Source: Blastococcus saxobsidens DD2 (GTDB lineage Bacteria > Actinomycetota > Actinomycetes > Mycobacteriales > Geodermatophilaceae). Taken from it: 64,000 bases of DNA. How positions within the stretch are numbered: position 1 is the stretch's first letter; each line of letters opens with the position of its first letter. Position numbers and translations under genes: made by a program. Under the pieces are notes generated by a model, which was not told the DNA's origin, searched no databases, and saw only the letters and a program-made list of their open reading frames with translations. The DNA lies in contig NC_016943.1 of the NCBI RefSeq assembly GCF_000284015.1, positions 62,001-126,000 of the forward strand. The letters run 5' to 3'. Of this stretch, positions 15,617 through 23,962 are shown one piece after another.

Positions 15617-17139
15617 CCGCCCCGCCGGACGGCGTGCAGGCCACCACGCTCGTCGACGAGGTCCGCCTGCTGCTCGACGAGGCCCTCGACGCCTACCGCG
15701 ACGACCCGGACGCGCTCCCGGTCCTCCGGGCGCAGCGCGAGCGGTTGGACGAGCCGTTGCGCATCGCGCTGGTCGGCCGGGTGAAGGCCGGGAAGTCGAC
15801 GCTGCTCAACGCCCTGGTCGGGGAACGGCTGGCGCCGACCGACGCCGGCGAGTGCACCCGGGTCGTCACCTGGTACCGCCACGGCTCCGTGCCGCGGGTC
15901 GCGCTGCACCCGGTGGACGGTCCGCGGCGGGTGCTGCCGGTCCGGCGGGCCGACGGTGCGCTGCGGCTGGACCTCGCCGGGACGCCACCGGAGGACGTCG
16001 AGCGCCTCGTGGTCGACTGGCCCACCGCGGGGCTCGCCGTGGCGACGCTGCTGGACACCCCCGGCATCTCGTCGCTGGACGTCGGCATCAGCGCCCGTGC
16101 GTGGGAGCTCCTGGCCCGCGACGAGCTGCCGGTCGCCGACGCGGTCGTCTTCCTCACCCGGCAGATGCAGCCCGAGGACCTCGACTTCCTGGCCCGCTTC
16201 CAGGAGGCGACCGGTGGGTCCGGGGTGCACACGACGACGATCACCGTGCTGTCCCGGGCCGACGAGGTGGGCGCCGGCCGGGTGGACGCGCTGCTGGCCG
16301 CGCAGAAGGTGGCCCGCCGGATGTCCGGGGACCCCGCCGTGCGGGCGCTCAGCCAGGCGGTCGTCCCGGTGGCCGGCCTGGTCGGGCTCGCCGGCCGGAT
16401 GCTCCGGCACCGGGAGTTCGTGGCCCTCCGGAGCCTCGCCGTGGCAGAGCGGGCCGACCTCGAGGCGATGCTGCTGAGCGCCGACCGGTTCTGCCGCGAC
16501 GACGCACCGGTCCCCGTCTCGAGGGAGCTGCGCGCCACGCTGCTCGAACGGCTCGGCTTCTTCGGCATCCGGCTGGCGGTGGCGCTGATCCGCACCGGGG
16601 TCTCCGACGCCGGGGAGCTGGGCGACCAGCTGGTCCGCCGCAGCGGTCTGGCGGAGCTGCAGCGGCTGCTCATCGTCCACTTCCTCCGGCGCAGCGCCGC
16701 GCTCCGGGCGGCGACCGCCGTCCGCCTGATCGAGCGCCTGCTCCGCCAGCGGCCGGTCGCGGACACCGGCCCGCTGAGGGCGCGGGTCGAGCGGCTGCAG
16801 ATCGGCTCCCAGGAGTTCGTGGAGCTCGAGCTGCTGGCGCGCTCCCGGGCCGTCGACGGGCCGATCCCGCCCGAGTTCCGGGCGGAGGCCGAACGCCTCC
16901 TCGGCGCCGAGGGGCCGGACCCGGCCGATCGGCTCGGCCTCGCGGCGGACGCTCCGCCGGAGGAGCTGCGTGCCGCCGCGCTGGCTGCCCTCGACCGCTG
17001 GCGGGCGCGCGCCGCCGACCCGCTGGCCGGGCGGCCCGCCGTGGACGCCTACGCGGTCCTGGCCCGGTCCTGCGAGGCGGCGGTGGCGACGCTCGACGCC
17101 GCCGGCTCAGGGTCGCGGGCCGCGCAACCAGCTCCGTGA
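15613..17139 (+). CDS. iniC: Dynamin-like GTPase, IniC type
   Basis: 508 residues (mycobacterial IniC is about 490). G1 GRVKAGKSTLLNALVG near 55-70, a Thr-containing switch (ECTRVVTWYRHG), G3 DTPGISS near 148, G4-like LSRADE near 213. The rest is helical, with a moderately hydrophobic segment FFGIRLAVALIRTG near 315. Its start GTG overlaps the iniA stop, showing coupled translation. The last 33 bp overlap the 3' end of the convergent membrane-protein gene. IniC follows IniA in the known mycobacterial operon, and order and size match here. Confidence 0.85.
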   Translation: MTAPPDGVQATTLVDEVRLLLDEALDAYRDDPDALPVLRAQRERLDEPLRIALVGRVKAGKSTLLNALVGERLAPTDAGECTRVVTWYRHGSVPRVALHPVDGPRRVLPVRRADGALRLDLAGTPPEDVERLVVDWPTAGLAVATLLDTPGISSLDVGISARAWELLARDELPVADAVVFLTRQMQPEDLDFLARFQEATGGSGVHTTTITVLSRADEVGAGRVDALLAAQKVARRMSGDPAVRALSQAVVPVAGLVGLAGRMLRHREFVALRSLAVAERADLEAMLLSADRFCRDDAPVPVSRELRATLLERLGFFGIRLAVALIRTGVSDAGELGDQLVRRSGLAELQRLLIVHFLRRSAALRAATAVRLIERLLRQRPVADTGPLRARVERLQIGSQEFVELELLARSRAVDGPIPPEFRAEAERLLGAEGPDPADRLGLAADAPPEELRAAALAALDRWRARAADPLAGRPAVDAYAVLARSCEAAVATLDAAGSGSRAAQPAP

Positions 17140-17694
17140 CGACCCGACGAACAGGGTCACCAGGGCGACGACGACGAGCGCCGCCTGGACCAGGAACGAC
17201 AGCTCGTCGACCGTGGTCCCCCCGGCGACCAGGCTGAGCACGAGGGGGAGCAGGAACAGCGTCAGCACCCCGGCGACGGCGAGCACCCAGCGCATGCCGG
17301 GCGTGCGCCGCAGCGCGAGCACCAGGCAGAGGGCGGCCACGACGACCAACCCGGCGGCGGTACCGAGCATGCCGTCGACCGTCACGGTCACCCCGGTCTC
17401 GAGGACGTCGGGGGCCAGGGCCGGGTCGGTCTCCAGCGCCGCCTCGGTGACCCGCGCCCGGATGGTGTCCCGGTTGACCAGGGCGGTGGCGAGACCCAAA
17501 GCTCCGGCCGCGAAGCTGCCCGCCCAGCACCAGGCCGAGGCCCGCAGTGCGGCCGGGCGCCGCCCGTCGGCCGGCGTGTCCGGGGGCGGCGGCGCGGGGC
17601 TGAACGCCGGCCGCGGTGGTGGCCGGCGGGGGAGCCGGTCACCGGGTGCCCCGGCAGGGCCGGGGGGCACCGGCGGGCTGGACGGATCGGACAC
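17107..17694 (-). CDS. Integral membrane protein of unknown function
   Basis: 195 residues. The first 50 are Pro-rich and hydrophilic (PPVPPGPAG, PAFSPAPPPPDTP). Four hydrophobic segments follow: SAWCWAGSFAAGALGLATAL, MLGTAAGLVVVAALCLVLAL, WVLAVAGVLTLFLLPLVLSL and FLVQAALVVVALVTLFVG. A mid-protein loop (NRDTIRARVTEAALETDPAL) lies between the first two. I know no named family; Pro-rich small membrane proteins of this plan are common in actinobacteria. The gene converges on iniC and overlaps it by 33 bp; function within the ini locus is not implied. A similar architecture appears in the membrane protein at 23963-24676. Confidence 0.7.
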   Translation of the reverse strand: MSDPSSPPVPPGPAGAPGDRLPRRPPPRPAFSPAPPPPDTPADGRRPAALRASAWCWAGSFAAGALGLATALVNRDTIRARVTEAALETDPALAPDVLETGVTVTVDGMLGTAAGLVVVAALCLVLALRRTPGMRWVLAVAGVLTLFLLPLVLSLVAGGTTVDELSFLVQAALVVVALVTLFVGSSRSWLRGPRP

Positions 17695-17710
17695 GGAACC
17701 TCCTCGACGG

Positions 17711-17798
17711 GCGCCTGCGGTCCAGCGTGGGGTACGGCCGGTGCCTTGTCACGGGCCGCCGCGACGCGCCTGCGGCCCAGCGGGGGGTACGGCCGGTG
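17711..17798 (+). repeat. 33-bp direct repeat pair upstream of the TnpB-like gene
   Basis: Positions 17711-17743 and 17766-17798 are the same 33 bases with two mismatches. Both begin GCGCCTGCGG and contain GGGGTACGGCCGGTG. Starts are 55 bp apart. A 9-mer GCCTTGTCA follows the first copy (17743-17751) and recurs at 17852-17860. The pair fills the 189-bp gap between the divergent membrane protein and TnpB-like gene. Iterated binding site, attachment scar and slippage product are all possible. Confidence 0.6.
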
Positions 17799-17883
17799 GC
17801 CGGCTCAGCTCCCGGTCGGTTCGGCAGCAAGGTGAGATCTGCTGTGCGTAAGCCTTGTCAGTGGTATCGGGCAGTCTGCGGCC

Positions 17884-19719
17884 ATGTCCTCCTCACGCCC
17901 GCGGCTGCCGACCCATGTGGTCGCGCCACCGTCGGGCGTCAGCGTCGGCAGCAGGCTGCGGGTGACCGACTGGGAGCAGCAGTTGTTGGCTGCGGTCGGC
18001 ACGCATCTGTCCCGGGCGCGGGCTACGGACCTGGCCGCGGCGCAGCGGCGGGAGCGGGCCAACGACCGGCAGAAGGCGCTCTCGGCGCGGTTCGGCATCC
18101 ACTCCCGGTACGCGGGCAGCATCTGTGTGGACAACGACGCCGCCGCACGCGCTGTGAAGGAGCAGCTGTGGGCACACCAGCAGCGACTGCAGGCCGCCTT
18201 TCGGCATGTGGAAGCGCGCACCGCGCTGCCCAGCAGAGCGGCCTGCTGCGGCTGCGGAAAGCGCCGCTGCCACCGGTGCGGGGGCGGCTATGTCACGGAG
18301 AACGAGCGAGTGATGAAGCGCCGCCGACTCGACGTCCTGCGCGCCGAGCTCGCCGAGGTGCAGCGCCGCCGGTCCGAGGGCCGGTACGGGGCGTGCCTGG
18401 GCGGCAAGCGGCTGGCCACCACCCGCCACCACCTGAACCAGGCCGGCCTGACCGAGCGGCAGTGGCAGCAGCTCTGGCTCCGGCGGCGTGCGTGGTTCGG
18501 CTGCGTCGGCAACGCCGGCGTTCTGGGTGGCAATCCGTGCCTGAGCCTGCGGCAGGACGCTCCGGACCGACCCGGTGAGTGGTTCCTGACCGTGTCGGCG
18601 CCCGGACCGGTGCGGGCCCGGTTCGGGTGTGGCAGCCAGGTCCGGCTCACCCACCCGGTGCCGCTGCACCACCGGCGCGAAGAGCTGGAGGAGCGGCTGT
18701 CCGCCCGCCGCGCCGTCCGGCTCGACGTCGACTTCACCATCGACCGGCGCGGCCGGGGTCGGGTGATGCTGCGCGTGGCGTGGGTGCGGCGAGCGCAGCC
18801 GGCGCTGACGCTGCAGCAGGCCCGGCTCGGCGGCCTGGTCGGAGTGGATCTGAACGCCAATCACCTCGCCACCGCGAGGCTCGACCAGGACGGCAACCCG
18901 ATCGGGCGGCCAATCCGCATCCCCCTCGATCTCGACGACCTACCGACGACCACGCGGGACGCACGGCTGCGCGAGGCGATCACCGCCCTGCTCGACTTCG
19001 CCGCAACGACCGGGGCACAGGCGGTCGCGGTCGAGGAACTCGGCTTCACCGACGAAACCACCCGGGAGAAGCACGGCCGCAACCGGCGGTTCCGCCGGCT
19101 GCTGTCCGGCTTCCCCACCCTGGCGTTCCGCCGCCGGCTGGCCGCGATGGCCGCCACCGCCGGGCTCGCGGTCATCAGCGTCGATCCGCGCTACACCAGC
19201 AAGGTCGGCGGGCGGGACTGGCAGCGAGTGCTCACCGGCGGCCCTACGGCCCCACTCACCTCACAGACGAGCGTGACTCGGCACCACGGTGCCGCGGTCG
19301 CGATCGGCCGACGCGCCCTCGCGCACGGCCTCACGGCCGGACCCCGCGGTCCGGAGCGCCGATCCGCACCCCACCAGCGCCGCCGCCCGGACACCCGTCC
19401 GGCCGGCCGCGGGGATGGAAGCACGAGCAGCCGGTCTGCTCCGGTGCGGGCACCCGGCGCGCCCGCGAGGCCGACCCCGCGCGACCGCGCCGGCGCACGA
19501 GCTGCCCGCCGCACCCCGGCGGCCGTCTCGGCGCCCGCCCCACCCCCCTTCGGTGGGCGCGGACCCGGTGAGACAGGCCGCCGGGCGGGCAGAACGCCGC
19601 GCATAGGTTCCGCGGCGCCACAGCCCCACCGGGCTGACGGCACAACGCCAGCAGGGCGTGACGGCTGCGCGACTTCCGCACATCCATCACACCCTGCTGC
19701 CGAACCTAGCTCCCGGTGA
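17884..19719 (+). CDS. TnpB-related RuvC-like protein without transposase partner
   Basis: 611 residues. A Cys-rich knuckle CCGCGKRRCHRC lies near 120-131, then basic helices. The RuvC core begins GVDLNANHLATARLD (Asp near 321) and VAVEELGF (Glu near 384), as in TnpB. The third part is altered: DPRYTSKVGGRDW lacks the usual CxxC zinc finger after YTS, and the closing motif reads TRHHGAAVAIGRRAL, with His where TnpB has the catalytic Asp of D.NAA.NI. A ~135-residue Arg/Pro-rich tail follows. No TnpA lies nearby. NCBI-style 'TnpB-related accessory protein' fits. The ATG is six bases after CAGTCT, the host-like leaderless layout. Confidence 0.75.
   Translation: MSSSRPRLPTHVVAPPSGVSVGSRLRVTDWEQQLLAAVGTHLSRARATDLAAAQRRERANDRQKALSARFGIHSRYAGSICVDNDAAARAVKEQLWAHQQRLQAAFRHVEARTALPSRAACCGCGKRRCHRCGGGYVTENERVMKRRRLDVLRAELAEVQRRRSEGRYGACLGGKRLATTRHHLNQAGLTERQWQQLWLRRRAWFGCVGNAGVLGGNPCLSLRQDAPDRPGEWFLTVSAPGPVRARFGCGSQVRLTHPVPLHHRREELEERLSARRAVRLDVDFTIDRRGRGRVMLRVAWVRRAQPALTLQQARLGGLVGVDLNANHLATARLDQDGNPIGRPIRIPLDLDDLPTTTRDARLREAITALLDFAATTGAQAVAVEELGFTDETTREKHGRNRRFRRLLSGFPTLAFRRRLAAMAATAGLAVISVDPRYTSKVGGRDWQRVLTGGPTAPLTSQTSVTRHHGAAVAIGRRALAHGLTAGPRGPERRSAPHQRRRPDTRPAGRGDGSTSSRSAPVRAPGAPARPTPRDRAGARAARRTPAAVSAPAPPPFGGRGPGETGRRAGRTPRIGSAAPQPHRADGTTPAGRDGCATSAHPSHPAAEPSSR
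19649..19699 (+). terminator. 13-bp inverted repeat at the TnpB-like / enoyl-CoA hydratase junction
   Basis: CAGCAGGGCGTGA (19649-19661) pairs with TCACACCCTGCTG (19687-19699), 12 of 13 pairs, around a 25-nt loop. It lies just before the two convergent stops and could serve as a bidirectional terminator. A smaller hairpin CAGCCC-CACC-GGGCTG is at 19621-19636. Both are inside the reading frame of the TnpB-like tail. Confidence 0.45.
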
Positions 19720-20494
19720 ACCGCGGTGCGCGCTTGGCGAGGAAGGCCTCGACCGCCTCCCGGTGGTCGGCGCTCTGCCCGACCTCGGCCTGCAGCCGCG
19801 CCTCGAGCGCGAGGGTCTGCTCCAGCGAGTCGGTCGCCGCGGTGGCCAGCACCGTCTTGACCGCCCGGTAGGCCGCGGTCGGGCCCGCCGCCAGCCGGAC
19901 GGCGAGCTCGCGGGCCTCGGCGAGGACCTGCTCGGGCGCCACCACCCGGTGCACCAGTCCCCATTCCGCGGCCGACTCGGCCAGGAACGGATCGGGCATC
20001 AGCAGCAGCTGCGCCGCGCGGGAGCCGCCCACGCTGTGCACCAGGCGCGCGGCCAGCGCCGAGTCGCTGGACAGCCCGATCCCGGTGAACGCCGTGGTGA
20101 ACTTGGACCCAGCCGCGGCCACGCGCAGGTCGCCGGCCAGCGCGATGCCCAGCCCGGCCCCCGCGCAGGCCCCGTTGATGGCGACGACGACCGGTACCCG
20201 CAGCCCGGCCAGCGCCAGCACCAGCGGGTTGTACTCCCGCTCCACCACCGACAGCGGGGCGTCGTCCCCGTCCGCGCCACCGCTCTGCAGCTTCTCCAGG
20301 TGCTCCGCCAGGTCCTGGCCGACGCAGAAGGCGCGGCCGGTACCGGTCAGCAGCACCGCCCGGACCGAGTCGTCGGCCGCCACCTCCTCCACCGCGGCCC
20401 GCAGATCGCGACGCAGGGCAGAGGTCAGGCCGGCGCGGAGGAGGGTGAGGGTGGCGACGCCGTCGGCGTCCTCCCGGGTCACGGTGTCGGACAT
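19706..20494 (-). CDS. Enoyl-CoA hydratase/isomerase family protein (PaaG-like)
   Basis: 262 residues. Crotonase fold: RAVLLTGTGRAFCVGQDL carries the first oxyanion-hole segment, and VPVVVAINGACAGAGLGIALAGDLRVAAAGSKFTTAF (split) the second. The FC.GQDL spelling is typical of PaaG-type isomerases of phenylacetyl-CoA breakdown. The usual hydratase Glu pair is not obvious: the region reads FTGIGLSSDSALA, with Asp/Ser, again as in PaaG-like members. No other paa gene is adjacent, so it may act in general acyl-CoA metabolism. Start ATG 20494 chosen (GGAAGGCGGGG upstream). It ends 14 bp inside the convergent TnpB-like frame. Confidence 0.82.
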   Translation of the reverse strand: MSDTVTREDADGVATLTLLRAGLTSALRRDLRAAVEEVAADDSVRAVLLTGTGRAFCVGQDLAEHLEKLQSGGADGDDAPLSVVEREYNPLVLALAGLRVPVVVAINGACAGAGLGIALAGDLRVAAAGSKFTTAFTGIGLSSDSALAARLVHSVGGSRAAQLLLMPDPFLAESAAEWGLVHRVVAPEQVLAEARELAVRLAAGPTAAYRAVKTVLATAATDSLEQTLALEARLQAEVGQSADHREAVEAFLAKRAPRFTGS

Positions 20495-20829
20495 CGTCGC
20501 CCCGCCTTCCGGCTCGGTGGTGCGCCGCGGGTCCGCGGCGTCGACGGTCACCTTGCCAGGTCCGCGGGGAGACCAGCACCGTCCCCTGCCCCACCGGTGG
20601 CCGGGCGCGGGCGGGTGGTGCTACGCGCACCCTCCGTAGTCGACGCGCCGCAGCGGTGGTGCTGCCGTGACCCCTGTTCGGGTGGAGATCGGTGGGTCCG
20701 GGACAATGCACCCCTCCGGCGATGTGTAGGTCGCGGCCGGAGCGGACATGGAGAGCCGGGCAGAGGTGCGCCCTTGGTCGGTCATGCGGCGGCCTGAGCG
20801 CAGGGCCGGGCAGACGAGGAGTGACCACC
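20495..20829. other. 335-bp intergenic region before the kinase operon
   Basis: No gene is supported here. A GACAAT at about 20701-20706 could be a -10 box for the kinase operon, which would leave a leader of about 120 nt before the GTG at 20830. Several short GC-rich inverted repeats are present but none is long enough to stand out from the base composition. Confidence 0.4.
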
Positions 20830-22458
20830 GTGGTGGAACCAGGGCGCAGGTGCCTGGGAGACCGCTACGAGCTGGACCGGCTCATCGCCGCCGGCGGCAT
20901 GGGCCAGGTCTGGCGGGCGGTCGACGCCGCCCTGCACCGCCCGGTCGCCGTGAAGATCCTCCGCAGCGAGTACACCGGTGATCCGACCTTCGTCGCCCGC
21001 TTCCGGGCCGAGGCCCAGCACGCCGCCGCGCTCAGCCACCCGCACATCGCGGCGGTGTTCGACTACGGCGAGGAGACCGCCGGGAACGGGTCGGGGGAGA
21101 CGCTCGCCTACCTGGTGATGGAGCTGGTGGAGGGGGAGCCGCTGTCGGCTCTCCTGCGACGCGAGGGCGCGCTCGACCCCGAGACCACCCTGTCGGTGCT
21201 GCACCAGACGGCGGCGGCACTGGCCGAGGCGCACCTGGTCGGGATGGTCCACCGGGACGTGAAGCCGGGGAACATCCTGGTGCGGCCCGACGGCACCGTG
21301 AAGATCACCGACTTCGGCATCGCCTGGTCCGCCCGCAGCGTGGCGCTCACCCGCACCGGGCAGGTCATCGGCACGCCGCAGTACCTCTCCCCCGAGCAGG
21401 CGGAGGGCCGGCACGCGACCCCTGCCAGCGACGTCTACGCCCTCGGGCTCATCGGCTACGAGTGCCTCACCGGCCACCCGGCGTTCGAGGGCGACAACGC
21501 GGTCACCATCGCGCTCAAGCAGATCCGCGAGGAGCCGGAGCCGCTGCCCGCGGAGCTGCCCTCCGACGTGCGCACGCTCATCGGCCGGGCGCTGGTGAAG
21601 GACCCGGGTGCGCGGATCCCCGACGGGGCCGGCTTCGCCGCGGCGATCGCCGACGTGCAGGAGGGCCGCGAGCCCGCACCGGGCGGAGCGGCGCAGGCAC
21701 GTCGGCCGGGGGGCTCCTGGCGGCCGGCCGGATCGCGTCCCGCCCGGGCGGCGGTCGAGCGCGGTGTGGCGCGTCCGCCGGTCGCCCGCCGGCGGAGCCG
21801 GCTCACGGTGGTCCTGATGCCGCTGCTCGGGCTGCTGGCCGGCGCCGGCATCACCGCCGCGGCGCTGCAGTCGCTCAGCCAGGAGACGCCCTCGTCCACC
21901 GCTGCGGCGGCCGAGGAACGCACCAGCGGGACCATCGTGCTCGCATCCGAGGACTACGTGGGCCAGCCCGTGGGAGAGGTGGCCGAGCGGCTGGCCGCGC
22001 TCGGGCTCACGGTGGCCGTCCGTGCCGAGGTGCGCGACGACGTCGTGCCCGACCGGGTCATCAGCGTCGTGCCCGCGGACCGGCCGCTGCGCAGCGGTGA
22101 CCGCGTCGTCGTCCACTACGCCGCCGCCCAGCACCGGGAGGAACCCCGCCGGGGGACGGCGGTGACCGGGGCGGCCGTCGACCGGGTGGCGCCACCCAGT
22201 ACGCAGCCCACCGAACCGCCCGCGCCGTCGACCACCACGCCGCCGGCTCCCACCGCGCCGACGACCACGGCGCCGGCCACGACCCCGAGCCTCCCGGCCA
22301 GCACCTCCGCGCCGACGTCCACCTCGTCCGCACCGTCGACGACGAGCTCGACCTCTACCCCGACCGAGACCTCGACCCCGACGTCGACGTCCACGGCGTC
22401 GGAGACGGCCTCGAGCCCGAGCACCACGACTGCGACGACGCAACCCCCGGCGCCGTGA
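20830..22458 (+). CDS. Serine/threonine protein kinase with one PASTA domain
   Basis: 542 residues. Kinase domain about 13-275: glycine loop IAAGGMGQVWRA, Lys in PVAVKIL, HRDVKPGN catalytic loop, DFG in ITDFGIAW, TGQVIGTPQYLSPEQ activation segment, SDVYALGLIGYECLTG. A membrane segment lies at about 322-345 (LTVVLMPLLGLLAGAGITAA). Outside are a single PASTA domain at 374-432 (EDYVGQPVGEVAERLAALGL, ending SGDRVVVHYA) and a Ser/Thr/Pro-rich tail. PASTA kinases (PknA/PknB family) sense cell-wall fragments. The downstream gene is a paralogue starting inside this stop (GTGA). The GTG at 20830 lies 8 nt after GAGGAG. Confidence 0.9.
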   Translation: MVEPGRRCLGDRYELDRLIAAGGMGQVWRAVDAALHRPVAVKILRSEYTGDPTFVARFRAEAQHAAALSHPHIAAVFDYGEETAGNGSGETLAYLVMELVEGEPLSALLRREGALDPETTLSVLHQTAAALAEAHLVGMVHRDVKPGNILVRPDGTVKITDFGIAWSARSVALTRTGQVIGTPQYLSPEQAEGRHATPASDVYALGLIGYECLTGHPAFEGDNAVTIALKQIREEPEPLPAELPSDVRTLIGRALVKDPGARIPDGAGFAAAIADVQEGREPAPGGAAQARRPGGSWRPAGSRPARAAVERGVARPPVARRRSRLTVVLMPLLGLLAGAGITAAALQSLSQETPSSTAAAAEERTSGTIVLASEDYVGQPVGEVAERLAALGLTVAVRAEVRDDVVPDRVISVVPADRPLRSGDRVVVHYAAAQHREEPRRGTAVTGAAVDRVAPPSTQPTEPPAPSTTTPPAPTAPTTTAPATTPSLPASTSAPTSTSSAPSTTSSTSTPTETSTPTSTSTASETASSPSTTTATTQPPAP

Positions 22459-23949
22459 CGTCGCGGCGTCAGCCGGCGGCCACCCGGCTGCTCGACGGTC
22501 GCTACGAGCTGCTCTCCCTGGTCGCGACCGGCGGGATGGGCCGGGTGTGGCGGGCTCGCGACATCGTCCTGCAGCGCCCGGTGGCTGCGAAGGTGCTGCG
22601 CAGCGAGTACACCGGCGACGCCACCTTCCTCGCCCGGTTCCGGGCGGAGGCCCAGCACACCGCTCTGCTGACCCACCGCAACATCGCCGCACTGTTCGAC
22701 TACGGCGAGACGTCGGCCGCCGACGGCGAGCAGCTGGCCTACCTCGTGATGGAGCTGGTCGAAGGGAAGTCGCTGGCCCAGCTGCTGGCCCGCGAGGGAC
22801 GGCTCGGTGTCGACCGCACCCTGGACGTCCTGCGGCAGGCCGCCTCGGGTCTGGCCGCGGCACATGCCGCCGGGCTGGTGCACCGGGACGTGAAGCCGGG
22901 GAACGTCCTGGTCGGCTCCGACGGCACGGTGAAGCTCACCGACTTCGGCATCGCCTGGTCCGCGGCCAGCGCGCCGCTCACCCAGACCGGGCAGGTGGTG
23001 GGTACCGCCCACTACCTGTCACCCGAGCAGGCTGCGGGCGGCAAGGCCGGTCCGGCCAGCGATGTCTACGCCCTCGGCATGATCGGCTTCGAGTGCCTGG
23101 CCGGGCACCGCGCGTTCGACGGGGAGAACTCGGTGCAGATCGCCCTGCGCCAGCTGCGCGAGCCACCACCTCCGCTACCGGCCGACGTCCCCGAGCAGGT
23201 CCGCACGCTGGTCGACCGGGCGCTGGTGAAGGAGCCGGCCGAGCGGTTCGCCGACGGGGCCGCCTTCCGGGACGCCGTCGAAGACGTCCTGGCGGGGCGC
23301 CCGCTGCCCCCGGTCGTCCCCCGCGGCGGCACCCGGCCCCTGGCCGTCGTTCCGCCGCCGCACCCCGTCCGGCGCCGGCTCCTGGTGACCCTCACCGCGC
23401 TGCTGGTCGGCGCCGGGCTGGGCGTAGCCGCGCTCCAGCTGGGGGCGGACGCGCCGGCCGGACCGGACTCGGGGACGACGGAGGCGACCGAGTCGGTCCT
23501 GCTCGCGATCGCCGACTACCGCGGGCGGCTGGTGGCCGAGGTGGCAGACGAGCTCGCGACCGCCGGCCTGGGCGTCGATCTGGTGGGCGAGGAGAGCTCC
23601 GCGGTGCCGGCCGACCACGTGCTGCGGGTGAACCCGGTCGGAACGGTCCCCCGGGGGACGGTGGTGACCGTCACCTATGCCGTTCCGCCGCCCGAGCCGG
23701 AGCCCGAGCCCGAGCCCGAGCCGCAGCCGGCCCCGGCGCCCGCCCCCGTGGCGCCCCCGACGGTGGACGGGGGCGCGCCCGCCCCGGTGCCGGTGGGCGA
23801 CGGCGGCCCGGGGAACGGGAACGGCAACGCCGGTAACCCGGGGGACGGCAACGGGAACGGGCTCGACGACGTTCCCGGGAACGGGAACGGCGCGGCCAAC
23901 GGGGACGGCAACGGCAACGGCCGGGGGCGGGGGGCGGGGCAGGACGTAG
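22455..23949 (+). CDS. Serine/threonine protein kinase with PASTA domain; probable 3' frameshift
   Basis: A tandem paralogue of the preceding kinase. Kinase motifs: VATGGMGRVWRA, PVAAKVL, HRDVKPGN, LTDFGIAW, VVGTAHYLSPEQ, DVYALGMIGFECLAG. A membrane segment lies at about 307-328 and one PASTA domain at 352-409 (ADYRGRLVAEVADELATAGL). The tail is EPEPEPEP, then GNGNGN repeats. As given, the frame does not stop at 23949; it runs on to 24809, antisense through the whole membrane-protein gene at 23963-24676. Removing one G from the G-run near 23930-23938 gives GRGRGRGRT and TAG at 23947-23949. I annotate that end; the literal frame is 785 codons. Confidence 0.75.
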
Positions 23950-23962
23950 CCGGGAGCGGCGC

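Noticed and set aside
17884-19719. An active IS200/IS605 insertion sequence
   Set aside because: There is no TnpA, no recognisable left or right end with target motif, and the nuclease motif is altered.
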